A DNA stretch of 64,000 nucleotides from Pseudomonadota bacterium (GCA_029779535.1 JAKPAG010000086.1:1-64000); one strand, 5' to 3'; numbered from the stretch's first letter, positions 36,450 to 45,737 are shown. Numbers and translations: made by a program. The notes: generated from the sequence alone by a model not told the origin.

Positions 36450-36862
36450 AGATCGCGATCGGGTTCATCGCCGGGCTGACCTTCGGCCTTGGCCTCGCGC
36501 TATCGGGCATGACCAGCCCTGACCGGGTGCTGGGCTTTCTCGACATTGCCGGGGCCTGGGATCCCAGCCTGGCCTTCGTCATGGGCGGGGCGGTGCTGAC
36601 CGCGCTGCCGTTGTTTGCGCTGGCCCGCCGCCGGACAACACCGCTGGCCGGCGCGGCGTTCGACCAGCCGCCGACCACCCTGATCGACCGCCGGCTGATC
36701 AGCGGGGCGGTGCTGTTCGGGATCGGCTGGGGCCTGGCGGGGATCTGCCCGGGGCCGGCGCTGGTCGATCTGGCCATTGCGCCGGGGCAGACCCTGGCCT
36801 TCGTCAGCGCCATGATCGCCGGCCTGCTCGCTTCGGCCTGGTGGCGCCGCCGCGCCGGTTAA
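36446..36862 (+). CDS. YeeE/YedE family membrane protein, second half (DUF6691-like)
   Basis: A 138-aa protein, GTG start. FIAGLTFGLGLALSGMTSPDRVLGFLDI and GIGWGLAGICPGPALVDLA match the second repeat of YeeE/YedE, with the conserved Cys in ICPGPA. Four TM segments are apparent. The GTGA overlap with the first half indicates coupled translation and probable hetero-oligomer formation. Sulfur-compound uptake is inferred from family knowledge. It is convergent with the P-type ATPase gene. Confidence 0.9.
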   Translation: MKIAIGFIAGLTFGLGLALSGMTSPDRVLGFLDIAGAWDPSLAFVMGGAVLTALPLFALARRRTTPLAGAAFDQPPTTLIDRRLISGAVLFGIGWGLAGICPGPALVDLAIAPGQTLAFVSAMIAGLLASAWWRRRAG

Positions 36863-36869
36863 GCGGGGC

Positions 36870-36887
36870 CTAGGGTCCTGACCCTAG
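36870..36887. terminator. Perfect hairpin between convergent genes
   Basis: CTAGGGTC and GACCCTAG are exact 8-bp arms around CT. The TAG stop of the minus-strand ATPase gene lies inside the right arm. There is no U-tract; it is probably a weak or Rho-assisted terminator. Confidence 0.45.
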
Positions 36888-39442
36888 CGGGTGAAGGCAG
36901 ATCGAAACCGGGGCTTGGCCAGTCGCAGCACCGCGTAAAGCAGCGCTGCGGCCAGCCCTGCCGCCCCCAGCGCCCGCGCATCCAGCACCGGCAGGCCGAA
37001 CAGTGCGGCAACCGGCGGGACCAGGAACAGGCCCGCGCAGAGCAAGCCAACCACGCCCAGGATCACCGCCAGCGCCGCATTGCGCCCGGCCCGGCCCGCA
37101 CCCCGCCCGGCCGCGAACGAACGATTGGCAAATATCAGCACCACCAGCGCCGCGACCAGCGCGGCAAAGGTGGTGGCGCGGGCCAGATCGGCACCCATGC
37201 CGGACAGGTTGGCCGCAACTGCCAGTCCTGTCAGCAAGGCCAGCGCCGCCCCGCCCTGCAGCAGCGACCAGCCCAGCAGCGCAGGCGAAACCAGCGCGCT
37301 GTCCGGATCGCGTGGCGGCCGGCGCATCAGGTCGTCCTCCTCGGCCTCGGCCTCGAAGGCCAGGGTGCAGACCGGGTCGATCACCAGTTCGAGCAGCGCG
37401 ATCTGCACCGGCCCCAGGATCAGGGGCCAGCCGGTCAGCAGCGGCAGCAAGGCCAGGCCCGCAATCGGCACGTGGACCGCGATGATAAAGCCGATCGCCT
37501 TGCGCACGTTGTCATAGATCCGCCGCCCCAGCCGCAGCGCCGCAACGATCGATCCGAAATCGTCGTCCAGCAGCACGATCCCCGCCGCCTCGCGCGCCAC
37601 GTCGGTGCCGCGCTGGCCCATCGCCACCCCGATGTGCGCGGCCTTGAGCGAGGGGGCGTCGTTGACCCCGTCGCCAATCATCGCCACCACTTCGCCCGCC
37701 GCCTTGAGCGCGCGGACGATCCGCAGCTTGTGTTCGGGCATGGCGCGGGCGAACACCGCCACCGCGCCGACCCGGCGGGCAAGTTCGTCATCGTCGATCC
37801 GCGCCAGTTCCTCGCCGGTCATCACTTCCCCGGCAGCGATCCCGGCCTGCGCGGCAATCGCGGCGGCGGTGGCCGGATAGTCCCCCGTGATCATCACCAC
37901 GCGCAGGCCCGCTTGCTGCAAGGCATCCACCGCGGGGGGCACGCTGGGCCGTACCGGATCGGCCAGCCCAACCAGCCCGACGAAGGCAAAGGCGAAGTGG
38001 CGCTGGCTTTCGGGCAAGGCGGCTTCGCCCCAGCGCGCCTCGGCCACGCCCAGCACCCGCAGGCCGCGCTCGGCCATGGCTGCGACCTGCGCTTCCATCG
38101 CGGCGCGCTGATCATCCGGCAGGGAGCACAATTCGGCAATCGCCTCGGGTGCGCCTTTGGCTGCGATCAGCCGGGCGGCCTCGCCATTGGTGCCCCAGAC
38201 CTGCGAGATCGCGAGCAGATCGGGGCGCAGCTCGTAATGGCGGTGCAAGGCCCAGCCATCCTGGTGGTGGGCATCCAGCGCGGCGGCAGGATGCGCCTTC
38301 GCCAGGCCATGGAAAGCAAGTTCCATCGGATCGCTGGGCTCGCGCGGGCAGGCCAGGATGCCCCGGCTGGCCAGGGTGCGGAACGCTTCGGGAAAGGACA
38401 CGCCGGCCACCGGCTCGAAGCTTTGCCCGCCGGGCAGGCGCAGTTCGGCAATTTCCATCCGGTTCTGCGTCAAGGTGCCGGTCTTGTCGGTGCACAGCAC
38501 GCTGGCCGCGCCCAGCGTTTCGATCGCCGCACCGCGCCGGGCCAGCACCCGCGCCCCGGCCATGCGCAGCGCGCCCATGGTCATGAACAGCGCCAGCACG
38601 ATCGGCAGTTCTTCGGGCAGCATCGACATGGCCAGCGCGATCCCGACCAGCGCGCCGTCCAGCCAGCCGCCGCGCAGCAGGGCAAACAGCGTGCCGGCCA
38701 GCACGCTGACCCCCAGGCCGATCACGGCGAACCAGCGCACCAGCCGCCGGGTCTGCACCACAAGCCGGGGTGGTTCGTTTTCCAGCCGGGCCAGCGACAG
38801 GCCGATTTCCCCGATTCGCGTCGCCGCGCCGGTCGCCGCGACCTGCATCAGGCCGCTGCCGCGCACCGCCATGGTGCCCGCCCAGGCATAGGACAGCCCC
38901 TCGCCCCCCGGCAGAGGCGCAGTGGACGGCATCGGGCCATGAAGCACGGTCTTGCCCACCGGCACCGATTCTCCGGTCAGCAGCGCTTCGTCGATGCTTA
39001 GTCCTTGTCCTTCGAGTAGCCAGCCATCGGCGGTCAGCCGCGCGCCTTCGCCCATCACCAGCAGGTCGCCGCGCACCACCTCGCGCGAGGGGATCACCAC
39101 CCGCTCGCCCTCGCGGATCACGGCGGCGTGGGGCATGGCGAACTCGCGCAAGGCCTCGATCGCGCGCTCGCTGCGCAGTTCCTGCACCACCGCGATTCCG
39201 GTGGTCAGTCCGGCAAAGACCATCAGGACCACGGCGTCGCGCGGTTCGCCCAGCACCAGGTAGATCACCCCTGCGGCAAGCAGCAGCAGCAGCATCGGCT
39301 CGCTCAGCACGTCGAGCACGATCGCGCCCAGCGCCAGGCGGCGACCGGCGGGTAGCTCGTTCGGCCCGTCCTGGGCCAGCCGCAGCGCGGCTTCGGCATG
39401 GGACAGGCCGGTGGGCCGGGCAGCAGCGGCGGGATCGGACAT
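36884..39442 (-). CDS. Cation-translocating P-type ATPase (P2-like)
   Basis: An 852-aa membrane pump. The actuator-domain TGES, ion-site helix MLPEELPIVLALFMTMGALRMA, phosphorylation site CTDKTGTLTQ and hinge GDGVNDAPSL are visible. Four C-terminal TM pairs follow. It lacks the N-terminal CPx motif of heavy-metal ATPases, so Ca2+, Mn2+ or another divalent or monovalent cation is more likely than Cu or Cd. ATG 39442 begins MSDPAAAARP. It is divergent from the ars operon across a 91-bp AT-rich gap. Confidence 0.92.
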   Translation of the reverse strand: MSDPAAAARPTGLSHAEAALRLAQDGPNELPAGRRLALGAIVLDVLSEPMLLLLLAAGVIYLVLGEPRDAVVLMVFAGLTTGIAVVQELRSERAIEALREFAMPHAAVIREGERVVIPSREVVRGDLLVMGEGARLTADGWLLEGQGLSIDEALLTGESVPVGKTVLHGPMPSTAPLPGGEGLSYAWAGTMAVRGSGLMQVAATGAATRIGEIGLSLARLENEPPRLVVQTRRLVRWFAVIGLGVSVLAGTLFALLRGGWLDGALVGIALAMSMLPEELPIVLALFMTMGALRMAGARVLARRGAAIETLGAASVLCTDKTGTLTQNRMEIAELRLPGGQSFEPVAGVSFPEAFRTLASRGILACPREPSDPMELAFHGLAKAHPAAALDAHHQDGWALHRHYELRPDLLAISQVWGTNGEAARLIAAKGAPEAIAELCSLPDDQRAAMEAQVAAMAERGLRVLGVAEARWGEAALPESQRHFAFAFVGLVGLADPVRPSVPPAVDALQQAGLRVVMITGDYPATAAAIAAQAGIAAGEVMTGEELARIDDDELARRVGAVAVFARAMPEHKLRIVRALKAAGEVVAMIGDGVNDAPSLKAAHIGVAMGQRGTDVAREAAGIVLLDDDFGSIVAALRLGRRIYDNVRKAIGFIIAVHVPIAGLALLPLLTGWPLILGPVQIALLELVIDPVCTLAFEAEAEEDDLMRRPPRDPDSALVSPALLGWSLLQGGAALALLTGLAVAANLSGMGADLARATTFAALVAALVVLIFANRSFAAGRGAGRAGRNAALAVILGVVGLLCAGLFLVPPVAALFGLPVLDARALGAAGLAAALLYAVLRLAKPRFRSAFTR

Positions 39443-39490
39443 GCCGGGCAGTCTGGAAGCAATGGCCCGCAGAGGCAAGCTGCAGCCCGC

Positions 39491-39527
39491 TTGACAGCAT
39501 TGCAAACGTCGATATTTTGATATTTCT
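39491..39527 (+). promoter_or_regulatory. ars operon promoter with probable ArsR operator
   Basis: TTGACA (39491-39496) is followed 16 bp later by TATTTT (39513-39518). The direct repeat GATATTTTGATATTT (39511-39525) overlaps the -10. It is the most AT-rich stretch in the area. The position suits ArsR repression released by arsenite. Confidence 0.6.
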
Positions 39528-39533
39528 AGAATT

Positions 39534-39893
39534 ATGGAATCGAAAGCAATGGACCCTCAACCTGCCATCCGCGCGCTGGGCGCCCTGGCCCAGGAGCACC
39601 GCCTGGCCGCCTTCCGCCTGCTGGTCCAGGCCGGCCCCGATGGGCTGCCCGCCGGAACGCTGGCCGAACGCATCGGCGTGCCCCCTTCGTCGATGAGCTT
39701 TCACCTGGCCCAGCTGGCAAATGCCGGGCTGGTCAGCCAGCGCCGACAAAGCCGCTCGATCATCTATGCGGCCGACTATGCCGCGATGAACGGACTGATG
39801 GCCTACCTGACCGAAAACTGCTGCGCGGGCGTGCCCTGCACCACCGGCGCGGCCTGCAATCCTGCCCTCGCACCTGCAAAGGATGTCGCATGA
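39534..39893 (+). CDS. arsR: ArsR family arsenic-responsive repressor
   Basis: A 119-aa winged-helix repressor. LAAFRLLVQAGPDGLPAGTLAERIGVPPSSMSFHLAQLANAGLVSQRR is the ArsR DNA-binding region, given here as its recognition segment around residues 26-72. The C-terminal NCCAGVPC...AC supplies the cysteines expected to bind As(III), in a C-terminal arrangement unlike the classic CVCDL site. The start is ATG 39534; ATG 39549 is possible. It overlaps arsI by 4 bp (ATGA). Confidence 0.93.
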   Translation: MESKAMDPQPAIRALGALAQEHRLAAFRLLVQAGPDGLPAGTLAERIGVPPSSMSFHLAQLANAGLVSQRRQSRSIIYAADYAAMNGLMAYLTENCCAGVPCTTGAACNPALAPAKDVA

Positions 39894-40363
39894 AGCGCTT
39901 TCACGTTCACGTCGGGGTCGCCGACCTCGAAGCCTCGATCGCGTTCTATTCGGGCCTGTTCGACACCGCGCCCAGCGTGACCAAGCCCGACTATGCCAAG
40001 TGGATGCTTGACGATCCGCGCATCAACTTTGCCATTTCGCAGAAGTGCGGCGCGGCCAAGGGGATCGAGCACCTTGGCCTGCAGGTCGAGGACGCGGACG
40101 AGCTGGCCGAAGTCTACGGCCGACTCAAGACCGCAAGCGGCCCCGTGCTGGAGGAAGGCGCGACGACCTGCTGCTATGCCAGGTCGGAAAAGAGCTGGAT
40201 CGCCGACCCTGACGGGGTGGTCTGGGAAGCCTTCCTGACCATGGGCGAAAGCACCGTCTATGGCGACAGCCCGGACTTTGCCGGGCTGTCATCCGACCAA
40301 GCTGCCGCCAATGCCTGCTGCGCGCCGCAGGTTGCCGCGCCCGCTTCCACCGGCTGCTGCTGA
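39890..40363 (+). CDS. arsI: ArsI/CadI family C-As lyase-like metalloenzyme
   Basis: A 157-aa VOC-fold protein. ArsI cleaves the C-As bond of trivalent methyl- and aryl-arsenicals using Fe(II). The metal ligands FHVHVGVADLEAS, IEHLGLQV and WIADPDGVVWEAF are visible. The vicinal cysteine pair that binds As(III) is in TTCCYARSEKSW. The C-terminal tail is Cys-rich (NACC, GCC). The ATGA overlap with arsR places it in the ars operon and supports an arsenical rather than cadmium role. Confidence 0.92.
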   Translation: MKRFHVHVGVADLEASIAFYSGLFDTAPSVTKPDYAKWMLDDPRINFAISQKCGAAKGIEHLGLQVEDADELAEVYGRLKTASGPVLEEGATTCCYARSEKSWIADPDGVVWEAFLTMGESTVYGDSPDFAGLSSDQAAANACCAPQVAAPASTGCC

Positions 40364-40370
40364 GCCCGAG

Positions 40371-40877
40371 ATGAGCGCACGTCCCTGCAGCGTGCTGGTG
40401 CTGTGTACCGGCAATTCCGCACGTTCGATCCTGGGCGAGGCGATTCTCGCGCGGACCGGCGCGGGCCGGATCGTGGCCCACAGCGCGGGCAGCAAGCCCC
40501 GGGGCGAGCCGCACCCGGCGGCGCTGCGCCTGCTGGCGCGCAAGGGGATCGATCCCGCGCAGTTCCGCTCCAAAAGCTGGAACGAGTTCACCGCCCCCGG
40601 CGCGCCGCCGATTGACTTGGCCATTACCGTCTGCGGCAATGCCGCCGGAGAATCCTGCCCGGTGTTCATGGGTGCACCGCTCAAGGCGCACTGGGGCCTG
40701 CCCGACCCGGCCGAGGTTCAAGGCAGCGACGCCGAGGTCGATGCCGCGTTCGAACAGACCTGGCGCTGGCTCGACCTGTGCGTCCAGGCCCTGCTGGCCC
40801 TGCCGTTCGAAACAATGGAGCGGGCCGAGCTGTCCGCCGCCCTGGCCCGCATCGGCCAGCTGGAAGGAGCCGCCTGA
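40371..40877 (+). CDS. arsC: Arsenate reductase, LMW-phosphatase (ArsC) type
   Basis: A 168-aa enzyme reducing As(V) to As(III). The anion-binding loop C-x5-R reads CTGNSARS near residue 12, and the family pair of Cys in [13 protein letters not shown] carries the resolving disulfide. HWGLPDPA is the Asp-Pro motif. A C-terminal helix of about 30 residues extends beyond the minimal fold. ATG 40371 lies 7 bp after arsI. The product arsenite is the substrate of the next gene's pump. Confidence 0.94.
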   Translation: MSARPCSVLVLCTGNSARSILGEAILARTGAGRIVAHSAGSKPRGEPHPAALRLLARKGIDPAQFRSKSWNEFTAPGAPPIDLAITVCGNAAGESCPVFMGAPLKAHWGLPDPAEVQGSDAEVDAAFEQTWRWLDLCVQALLALPFETMERAELSAALARIGQLEGAA

Positions 40878-41938
40878 TGACCGCCGCCCCCCATGCTGAC
40901 CGCCCGCGCCTTGGCTTCCTAGACCGCTATCTGACCGTGTGGATCTTTGCCGCTATGGCCCTGGGCATTGCCCTGGGTGCGCTGGCCCCGGCGGTGCCGA
41001 CCGCGCTGGGGGCGATGTCGGTGGGATCGACCAGCGTGCCGATCGCCATCGGCTTGATCCTGATGATGTTCCCGCCGCTCGCCAAGGTGCGGTACGAGGA
41101 ACTGGGCGCGGTGTTTCGCGACCGGCGCGTGCTGCTGCTGTCGTTCGTGCTGTGCTGGATCATCGCGCCGGCGCTGATGTTCGCGCTGGCTGCGCTGCTG
41201 CTGCCGGACCAGCCGGAATACTTCACCGGCCTGATCCTGATCGGGATCGCCCCGTGCATCGCCATGGTGCTGGTGTGGAACCAGCTGGCCGGGGGCAGCG
41301 CCGAATATGTCACCGGCCTGGTCGCGTTCAATTCGCTGTTCCAGATCGTGTTCTACGTGCCCTACGCCTGGTTCTACCTGACCGTGCTGCCGCCGCTGTT
41401 CGGGCTTGAAGCGCACGTCGTGGACATCGATTTCGCCACCATTGCCCAGGCTGTGCTGACCTATCTCGGCGTGCCGTTCCTGGCCGGCTTCGTGGTGCGC
41501 CGCACGCTGATCCGGGCGCGCGGTGCAGCCTGGTACGAAAACCGCTTCATCCCCGCGATCAGCCCGCTGACGCTGCTGGCGCTGCTGTTCACCATCGTCG
41601 CCATGTTCAGCCTCAAGGGCGGGACGATCCTGGCCCTGCCCGGCGATGCGCTGCGCATTGCCCTGCCGCTGGTGGTGTTCTTCGCGGCGATGTTCGTGCT
41701 GGCCTTTGCCTGCGGGCGGGCGATCGGCGCGGGCTATGCGCGCACGGCGGCGCTGTCGTTCAGCGCGGCATCGAACAATTTCGAACTGGCCATCGCTGTC
41801 GCCATCGCCGCCTTCGGCCTGGCATCGCCGGTCGCCTTCGCGGCAGTGATCGGCCCGCTGGTCGAAGTGCCGGTGTTGATCGCGCTGGTCAATCTGGCCT
41901 TGTGGTTCAAACGGGAATGGTTCAGCCAGAACGCCTGA
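40877..41938 (+). CDS. arsB: Arsenite efflux transporter Acr3
   Basis: A 353-aa ten-TM arsenite exporter of the Acr3 (BART superfamily) type, not the ArsB antiporter type. The conserved Cys is in [13 protein letters not shown], with [18 protein letters not shown] and the C-terminal [18 protein letters not shown]. It starts on the last base of the arsC stop (TGATG), so translation is coupled. It completes the detoxification route of arsC reduction and efflux. Confidence 0.95.
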   Translation: MTAAPHADRPRLGFLDRYLTVWIFAAMALGIALGALAPAVPTALGAMSVGSTSVPIAIGLILMMFPPLAKVRYEELGAVFRDRRVLLLSFVLCWIIAPALMFALAALLLPDQPEYFTGLILIGIAPCIAMVLVWNQLAGGSAEYVTGLVAFNSLFQIVFYVPYAWFYLTVLPPLFGLEAHVVDIDFATIAQAVLTYLGVPFLAGFVVRRTLIRARGAAWYENRFIPAISPLTLLALLFTIVAMFSLKGGTILALPGDALRIALPLVVFFAAMFVLAFACGRAIGAGYARTAALSFSAASNNFELAIAVAIAAFGLASPVAFAAVIGPLVEVPVLIALVNLALWFKREWFSQNA

Positions 41939-41957
41939 TCGGAGTCTTGGCAAGGCC

Positions 41958-42404
41958 TTGAAACACTCGTTCGATTCCCGCTTCGGCAAGCTGCACGCCC
42001 TGCACGTGGCGGGACTGACGCGCCATCTGGTGGCCTGCCGGGCAGCGTTGGACGGGGACCTGGAGCTGTTTCTGGTCCTGTCGATCATTGGCGAGCGCAG
42101 CTTTTCGGCCCGCAATGCGCCCGCCAGGATGACCGAGGAGGCGTTTCGCGCCAGCCCGGTCAGCACGGTCAGGCCCGTGGCGATCAACCTGCAGTCGATC
42201 GCGGATTACAGCGGCATTCCGCGTGAAACCGTGCGGCGCAAGGTGGCGACGCTGGTCGCGCGGGGCTGGGTCGAGCGCGACGCCCAGGGGTTGCTGGCGA
42301 TAACCGACCTGGCCAAGGACAGCCTGGACGGCCTGACCGACAGTTCAGTGCGCTACCTGCGCGAGTTGCTGGCTGCGCTGGAGGAAGGTTCTCCGACAAG
42401 CTGA
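41958..42404 (+). CDS. HTH-domain protein downstream of acr3
   Basis: A 148-aa protein, TTG start at 41958. Residues about 78-110 (INLQSIADYSGIPRETVRRKVATLVARGWV) form a winged HTH of the Crp or MarR kind. There is no effector domain that I recognise; the N-terminal 70 residues are helical. It lies 19 bp after acr3 and could be the last gene of the ars operon or unrelated. SD CAAGGC is weak. Function unknown. Confidence 0.75.
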   Translation: MKHSFDSRFGKLHALHVAGLTRHLVACRAALDGDLELFLVLSIIGERSFSARNAPARMTEEAFRASPVSTVRPVAINLQSIADYSGIPRETVRRKVATLVARGWVERDAQGLLAITDLAKDSLDGLTDSSVRYLRELLAALEEGSPTS

Positions 42405-42526
42405 GCGACTCTTGCCGCCCATTTTGGGCGGCGCGGCGCGCACTGGCGACCAATCCCGGATTATTCCAGCCAGCAAGGCGCGCCGATATCACCAGACCGG
42501 CGTCGCCCCTGTTGGGAGATGCCGGA

Positions 42527-43765
42527 ATGACCAGACCGCTTGCCACGCTCGACGTGTTTTCGCCCGATGCCTACCTCGACGAGGCCGAGGTTGCCCGGCG
42601 CTGCCGGGAACTGCGCGCCATCGGCCCGGTGCTGTGGGTGGAACAGGAACCCTATCGCCCGTTCTGGGCCGTACTGCGGCGCGACGAGATCATGGCGGTG
42701 GAGCGTGACAGCAAGACCTGGCTGGCAGCCCCGCGCCAGACCCTGATCCCGCGCGACATCGAGGACGCGATCATCGCCCAGTGGGGCGTGCGGACCGGGC
42801 CGGTGCGCAGTCTGCTCGACATGGACGGGGCCGATCACCGCGATCACCGCGCGCTGACCCAAAGCTGGTTCAACTCGCGCTTTCTCGACACCCTGCGCGA
42901 GCGCATGACCGTGCTGGCGCGCGAATTTGTCGACAAGCTGGCGGCGCTGGGCGGCGAATGCGATTTCATCGAGGAAATCGCGGTGCCCTATCCGCTGATC
43001 ATGATCACCTCGATCCTCGGCCTGCCCGATAGCGAAGCGCCCCTGGTCCTGCGGCTGACCCAGGAACTGTTCGGCGCGCAGGACCCGGACCGCCAGCGCA
43101 GCGGCCAGTACGGGCAGGACGTGGCGATGGAGTTCTTCCAGTATCTCGGCGCGGTCGTGGCGGATCGCCGCCGCCAACCTGCCGAGGACCTGATGTCGGT
43201 GGTGGCCAATGCCCGGCTGCACGATGCGCCGCTGTCGGACATCGACACGCTGTCTTATGGCATGCTGCTGGCCGCCGCCGGGCACGATACGACCAGTTCC
43301 TCGGTGGGCGTCGGCATGATGCAGCTGGCGCTTCACCCCGACCAGTTCGCGCAGCTGCAGGCCGATCCGGCGCTGATCCCGTCCGCCGCGCAGGAAATGT
43401 TCCGCTGGGCCACGCCGGTGCGCCATTTCATGCGCACCGCCGCCACCGACACCCAGCTCGGCGGGCAGGCGATCGCCGCGGGGGAAAGCGTCTGCCTGGT
43501 CTATCTTTCGGGCAACCGCGACGAGACCGCCTTTCCCGATGCCGACCAGTTCCGCGTGGACCGCAGCCCCAACCGCCACGTCGCCTTCGGCTATGGCGCG
43601 CATCACTGCCTGGGGCGGATCCTGGCGGAAATGGAAGTCGAAGCGCTGTTCCGCGAAATCGCCGCACGGGTCGAGCATATCAAGCTGGCCGGACCAGCGG
43701 AATGGGTCAAGACCAACCACACCGGCGGCCTCAAGCGCCTGCCAATCCGCTACCGCATGCACTGA
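42527..43765 (+). CDS. Cytochrome P450
   Basis: A 412-aa soluble bacterial P450. The I-helix oxygen-activation motif AGHDTTS is at about 251-257, ExxR is Glu290 to Arg293, and the haem loop FGYGAHHCLG has Cys361. There is no fused reductase and no ferredoxin gene nearby, so redox partners are elsewhere. The sequence type resembles CYPs acting on terpenoids or steroids, but the substrate cannot be named. ATG 42527 has GGGAG upstream. Confidence 0.93.
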   Translation: MTRPLATLDVFSPDAYLDEAEVARRCRELRAIGPVLWVEQEPYRPFWAVLRRDEIMAVERDSKTWLAAPRQTLIPRDIEDAIIAQWGVRTGPVRSLLDMDGADHRDHRALTQSWFNSRFLDTLRERMTVLAREFVDKLAALGGECDFIEEIAVPYPLIMITSILGLPDSEAPLVLRLTQELFGAQDPDRQRSGQYGQDVAMEFFQYLGAVVADRRRQPAEDLMSVVANARLHDAPLSDIDTLSYGMLLAAAGHDTTSSSVGVGMMQLALHPDQFAQLQADPALIPSAAQEMFRWATPVRHFMRTAATDTQLGGQAIAAGESVCLVYLSGNRDETAFPDADQFRVDRSPNRHVAFGYGAHHCLGRILAEMEVEALFREIAARVEHIKLAGPAEWVKTNHTGGLKRLPIRYRMH

Positions 43766-43860
43766 ACTGCGCTGGCCCGGATCAGCCGGGCGCCCTGTGG
43801 ACAAGGCTGTGCACGGGTCGGTAAACGGGCCGCGCATAACTGGTGGGCAGGCGGTGGAGC

Positions 43861-43882
43861 GGGCGGGGACAAGCCCCCGCCC
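43861..43882. terminator. Hairpin between convergent P450 and dnaA genes
   Basis: GGGCGGGG and CCCCGCCC are exact 8-bp arms around ACAAGC, four bases before the dnaA stop. The gap also holds TGTGGACAA (43796-43804), one DnaA-box-like 9-mer. Confidence 0.6.
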
Positions 43883-43886
43883 CGGC

Positions 43887-45314
43887 TCAGCTTTCCAGCT
43901 GGCGCAGCAGGCTGCGCACGTCACCGTCCATGTCCGCGTCGCGGGCGCGCAGGTCCTCGATCAGGCGGACGGCGTGGATCACGGTCGAATGGTCGCGCCC
44001 GCCGAACTTGCGGCCGATTTCGGGGTAGCTGCGCGGGGTCAGCACCTTGGCCAGGTACATCGCCACCTGGCGCGGGCGCACCACCGCGCGGGCGCGTCGC
44101 TTGCTGGCCATTTCGGTCCGGTCAACGCGGTAGAACTGGCAGACCGTGCGCTGAATCTCGTCAATGGTGATCCGGCGGCGGTTGGCCGACAGGATGTCGG
44201 TCAGCTGTTCTTCGGCCAGTTGCAGCGACACCGCCTGCCCGGTCAGCTGGGCATAGGCGATCAGCTTGTTCAGGCCGCCAACCAGTTCGCGCACGTTGCG
44301 GTTGATCGTCCGGGCGAGGAATTCGACCACGTCCGCCGGCACATGGGTGGGCGAGAACCGCGCCAGCCGGTGTTCGAGGATCGCGCGGCGCAGCTCGATA
44401 TCGGCGGGCTGGATATCAGCAACCAGGCCCATCGACAGGCGGCTGAGCAGGCGCTGTTCCACCCCATCGAGCGCCTGGGGCGCACGGTCGGCGGCGAACA
44501 CCAGCCGCTTGCCTTCGGCCAGCAGGGCATCGATCGTGTAGAGCAACTCTTCCTGCGCGCTTGCCTTGCCGATGATGAACTGGATGTCATCAACCAGCAG
44601 CAGGTCGAACCCGCGCAGCCGCGCCTTGAATTCGATCGTCTGGTTCTGGCGCAGCGCCTGGACGAATTCGACCATGAAGCGTTCGGCCGAGCAGTAGAAG
44701 ATCCGCGCCCGCGGATGGGCCACCAGATAGGCATGGCCGATCGCGTGGAGCAGGTGGGTCTTGCCCTGCCCGGTCGCCGCCTTGAGATAGAGCGGCGCGA
44801 ATTGCGGGGTTTCGGTGGCCGCCATGCGCTGTGCCGCATTGCTGGCCAGCACGTTGGCCGCACCGGTAACGAAGCTCTGGAAGGTCAGCGACGGATCGAG
44901 GCCGATCGAAGCCTGGCCCAGCGTGCCGAGTTCGGCCATGCCCAACCCCAGCGCATCGCCCGGCTGGCTGCCCGAGGCGCCATCGTTGGCCGCACGCCGG
45001 CCGCGATCATCCCCGCCCAGGCGCAGGCCGGGCAGCGCACGCCGCCCGGGCAGCACCGAGATGCGCACCTGACGAACGTCGGGCCTGGCGATCTTCCACG
45101 CCAGCGAAAGCCGATCGGCAAACCGGTCCGTCACCCAGTTGGCGGCGAACTCGGTCGGCAGATAGAGATCGAGCGTGCCCGTATCCTTGCAGATGCCGCC
45201 CAGCTGGATCGGCTTGATCCACTGGCTGTGCAGCTGCTGCCCAAGGTCCTTGCGCAGGCCCTGGCTAATGTCTGCCCAATCCGCTGCGAGATCGAGCGCT
45301 TCCTGTTCGTCCAT
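43887..45314 (-). CDS. dnaA: Chromosomal replication initiator protein DnaA
   Basis: A 475-aa initiator. It has domain I (residues about 1-80) and a variable linker. Domain III has Walker A ATGQGKTHLL, Walker B LLLVDDIQFI and the box VII Arg region RRAILEHRL. Domain IV carries the DnaA signature RPRQVAMYLAKVLTPRSYPEIGRKFGGRDHSTVIHA, residues about 414-449 being the duplex-DNA-binding helix. ATG 45314 is preferred to the adjacent ATG 45317, since GCGAG lies at a better distance. The family's Walker A usually reads GGxGLGKT; here it is AATGQGKT. The 506-bp upstream region is rich in repeats and GANTC. Confidence 0.95.
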   Translation of the reverse strand: MDEQEALDLAADWADISQGLRKDLGQQLHSQWIKPIQLGGICKDTGTLDLYLPTEFAANWVTDRFADRLSLAWKIARPDVRQVRISVLPGRRALPGLRLGGDDRGRRAANDGASGSQPGDALGLGMAELGTLGQASIGLDPSLTFQSFVTGAANVLASNAAQRMAATETPQFAPLYLKAATGQGKTHLLHAIGHAYLVAHPRARIFYCSAERFMVEFVQALRQNQTIEFKARLRGFDLLLVDDIQFIIGKASAQEELLYTIDALLAEGKRLVFAADRAPQALDGVEQRLLSRLSMGLVADIQPADIELRRAILEHRLARFSPTHVPADVVEFLARTINRNVRELVGGLNKLIAYAQLTGQAVSLQLAEEQLTDILSANRRRITIDEIQRTVCQFYRVDRTEMASKRRARAVVRPRQVAMYLAKVLTPRSYPEIGRKFGGRDHSTVIHAVRLIEDLRARDADMDGDVRSLLRQLES

Positions 45315-45737
45315 CATGCGCTCGCGTTCAGTCCTGTTGCTGGCAGACGCACTACCGCGCTGTCCGCCCGTTCCCGTACCAGTCACCCGGTCCGCCCCCG
45401 AATCCAAAAACCACACCCACCCATGCCGAGCCTTGCGGCCCGGGCACAGCACCAGCCAACCCCCGAAAGCGGCCGGACGACATATCGAATCTGTTCAGTA
45501 ATGCCCGGGCTGAAAGCGCCTCGGGCAATTCCGGTTTTATGAAGCAGTGACCGCCGAGGGCAAGGCGCGGATTGCAAATAAACTGAAATAAATGCCCTTG
45601 ACTCAATGTGCTTGCGGAGAATCCCTCGCTTATGACTAATCACTTGTTAGTCATGGATTTTTTCCAAACACCCTGCACGAATCGTGCAATTCCACCGGGT
45701 TAGTGCGACGCAGCATTCCGGTTGCGCCGCACAACGG
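45315..45737. promoter_or_regulatory. Regulatory region upstream of dnaA
   Basis: There is no convincing gene in this stretch. It contains five GANTC sites (45400, 45487, 45600, 45619, 45679), the CcrM methylation target in alphaproteobacteria. An exact inverted repeat ATGACTAA / TTAGTCAT (45632-45639 and 45647-45654) and an exact palindrome TGCACGA-A-TCGTGCA (45674-45688) are also present. An AT-rich tract lies at about 45570-45600. No TTATNCACA box is present, so it does not look like oriC. Confidence 0.6.

Noticed and set aside
36030..36862. A frameshift splitting one YeeE/YedE gene
   Set aside because: Each half has its own start, they overlap by a regular GTGA junction, and two-gene YeeE/YedE pairs are common in proteobacteria.
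43766..45737. Origin of replication next to dnaA
   Set aside because: Only one DnaA-box-like 9-mer (43796-43804) and no cluster of TTATNCACA; alphaproteobacterial origins usually lie away from dnaA, for example near hemE.
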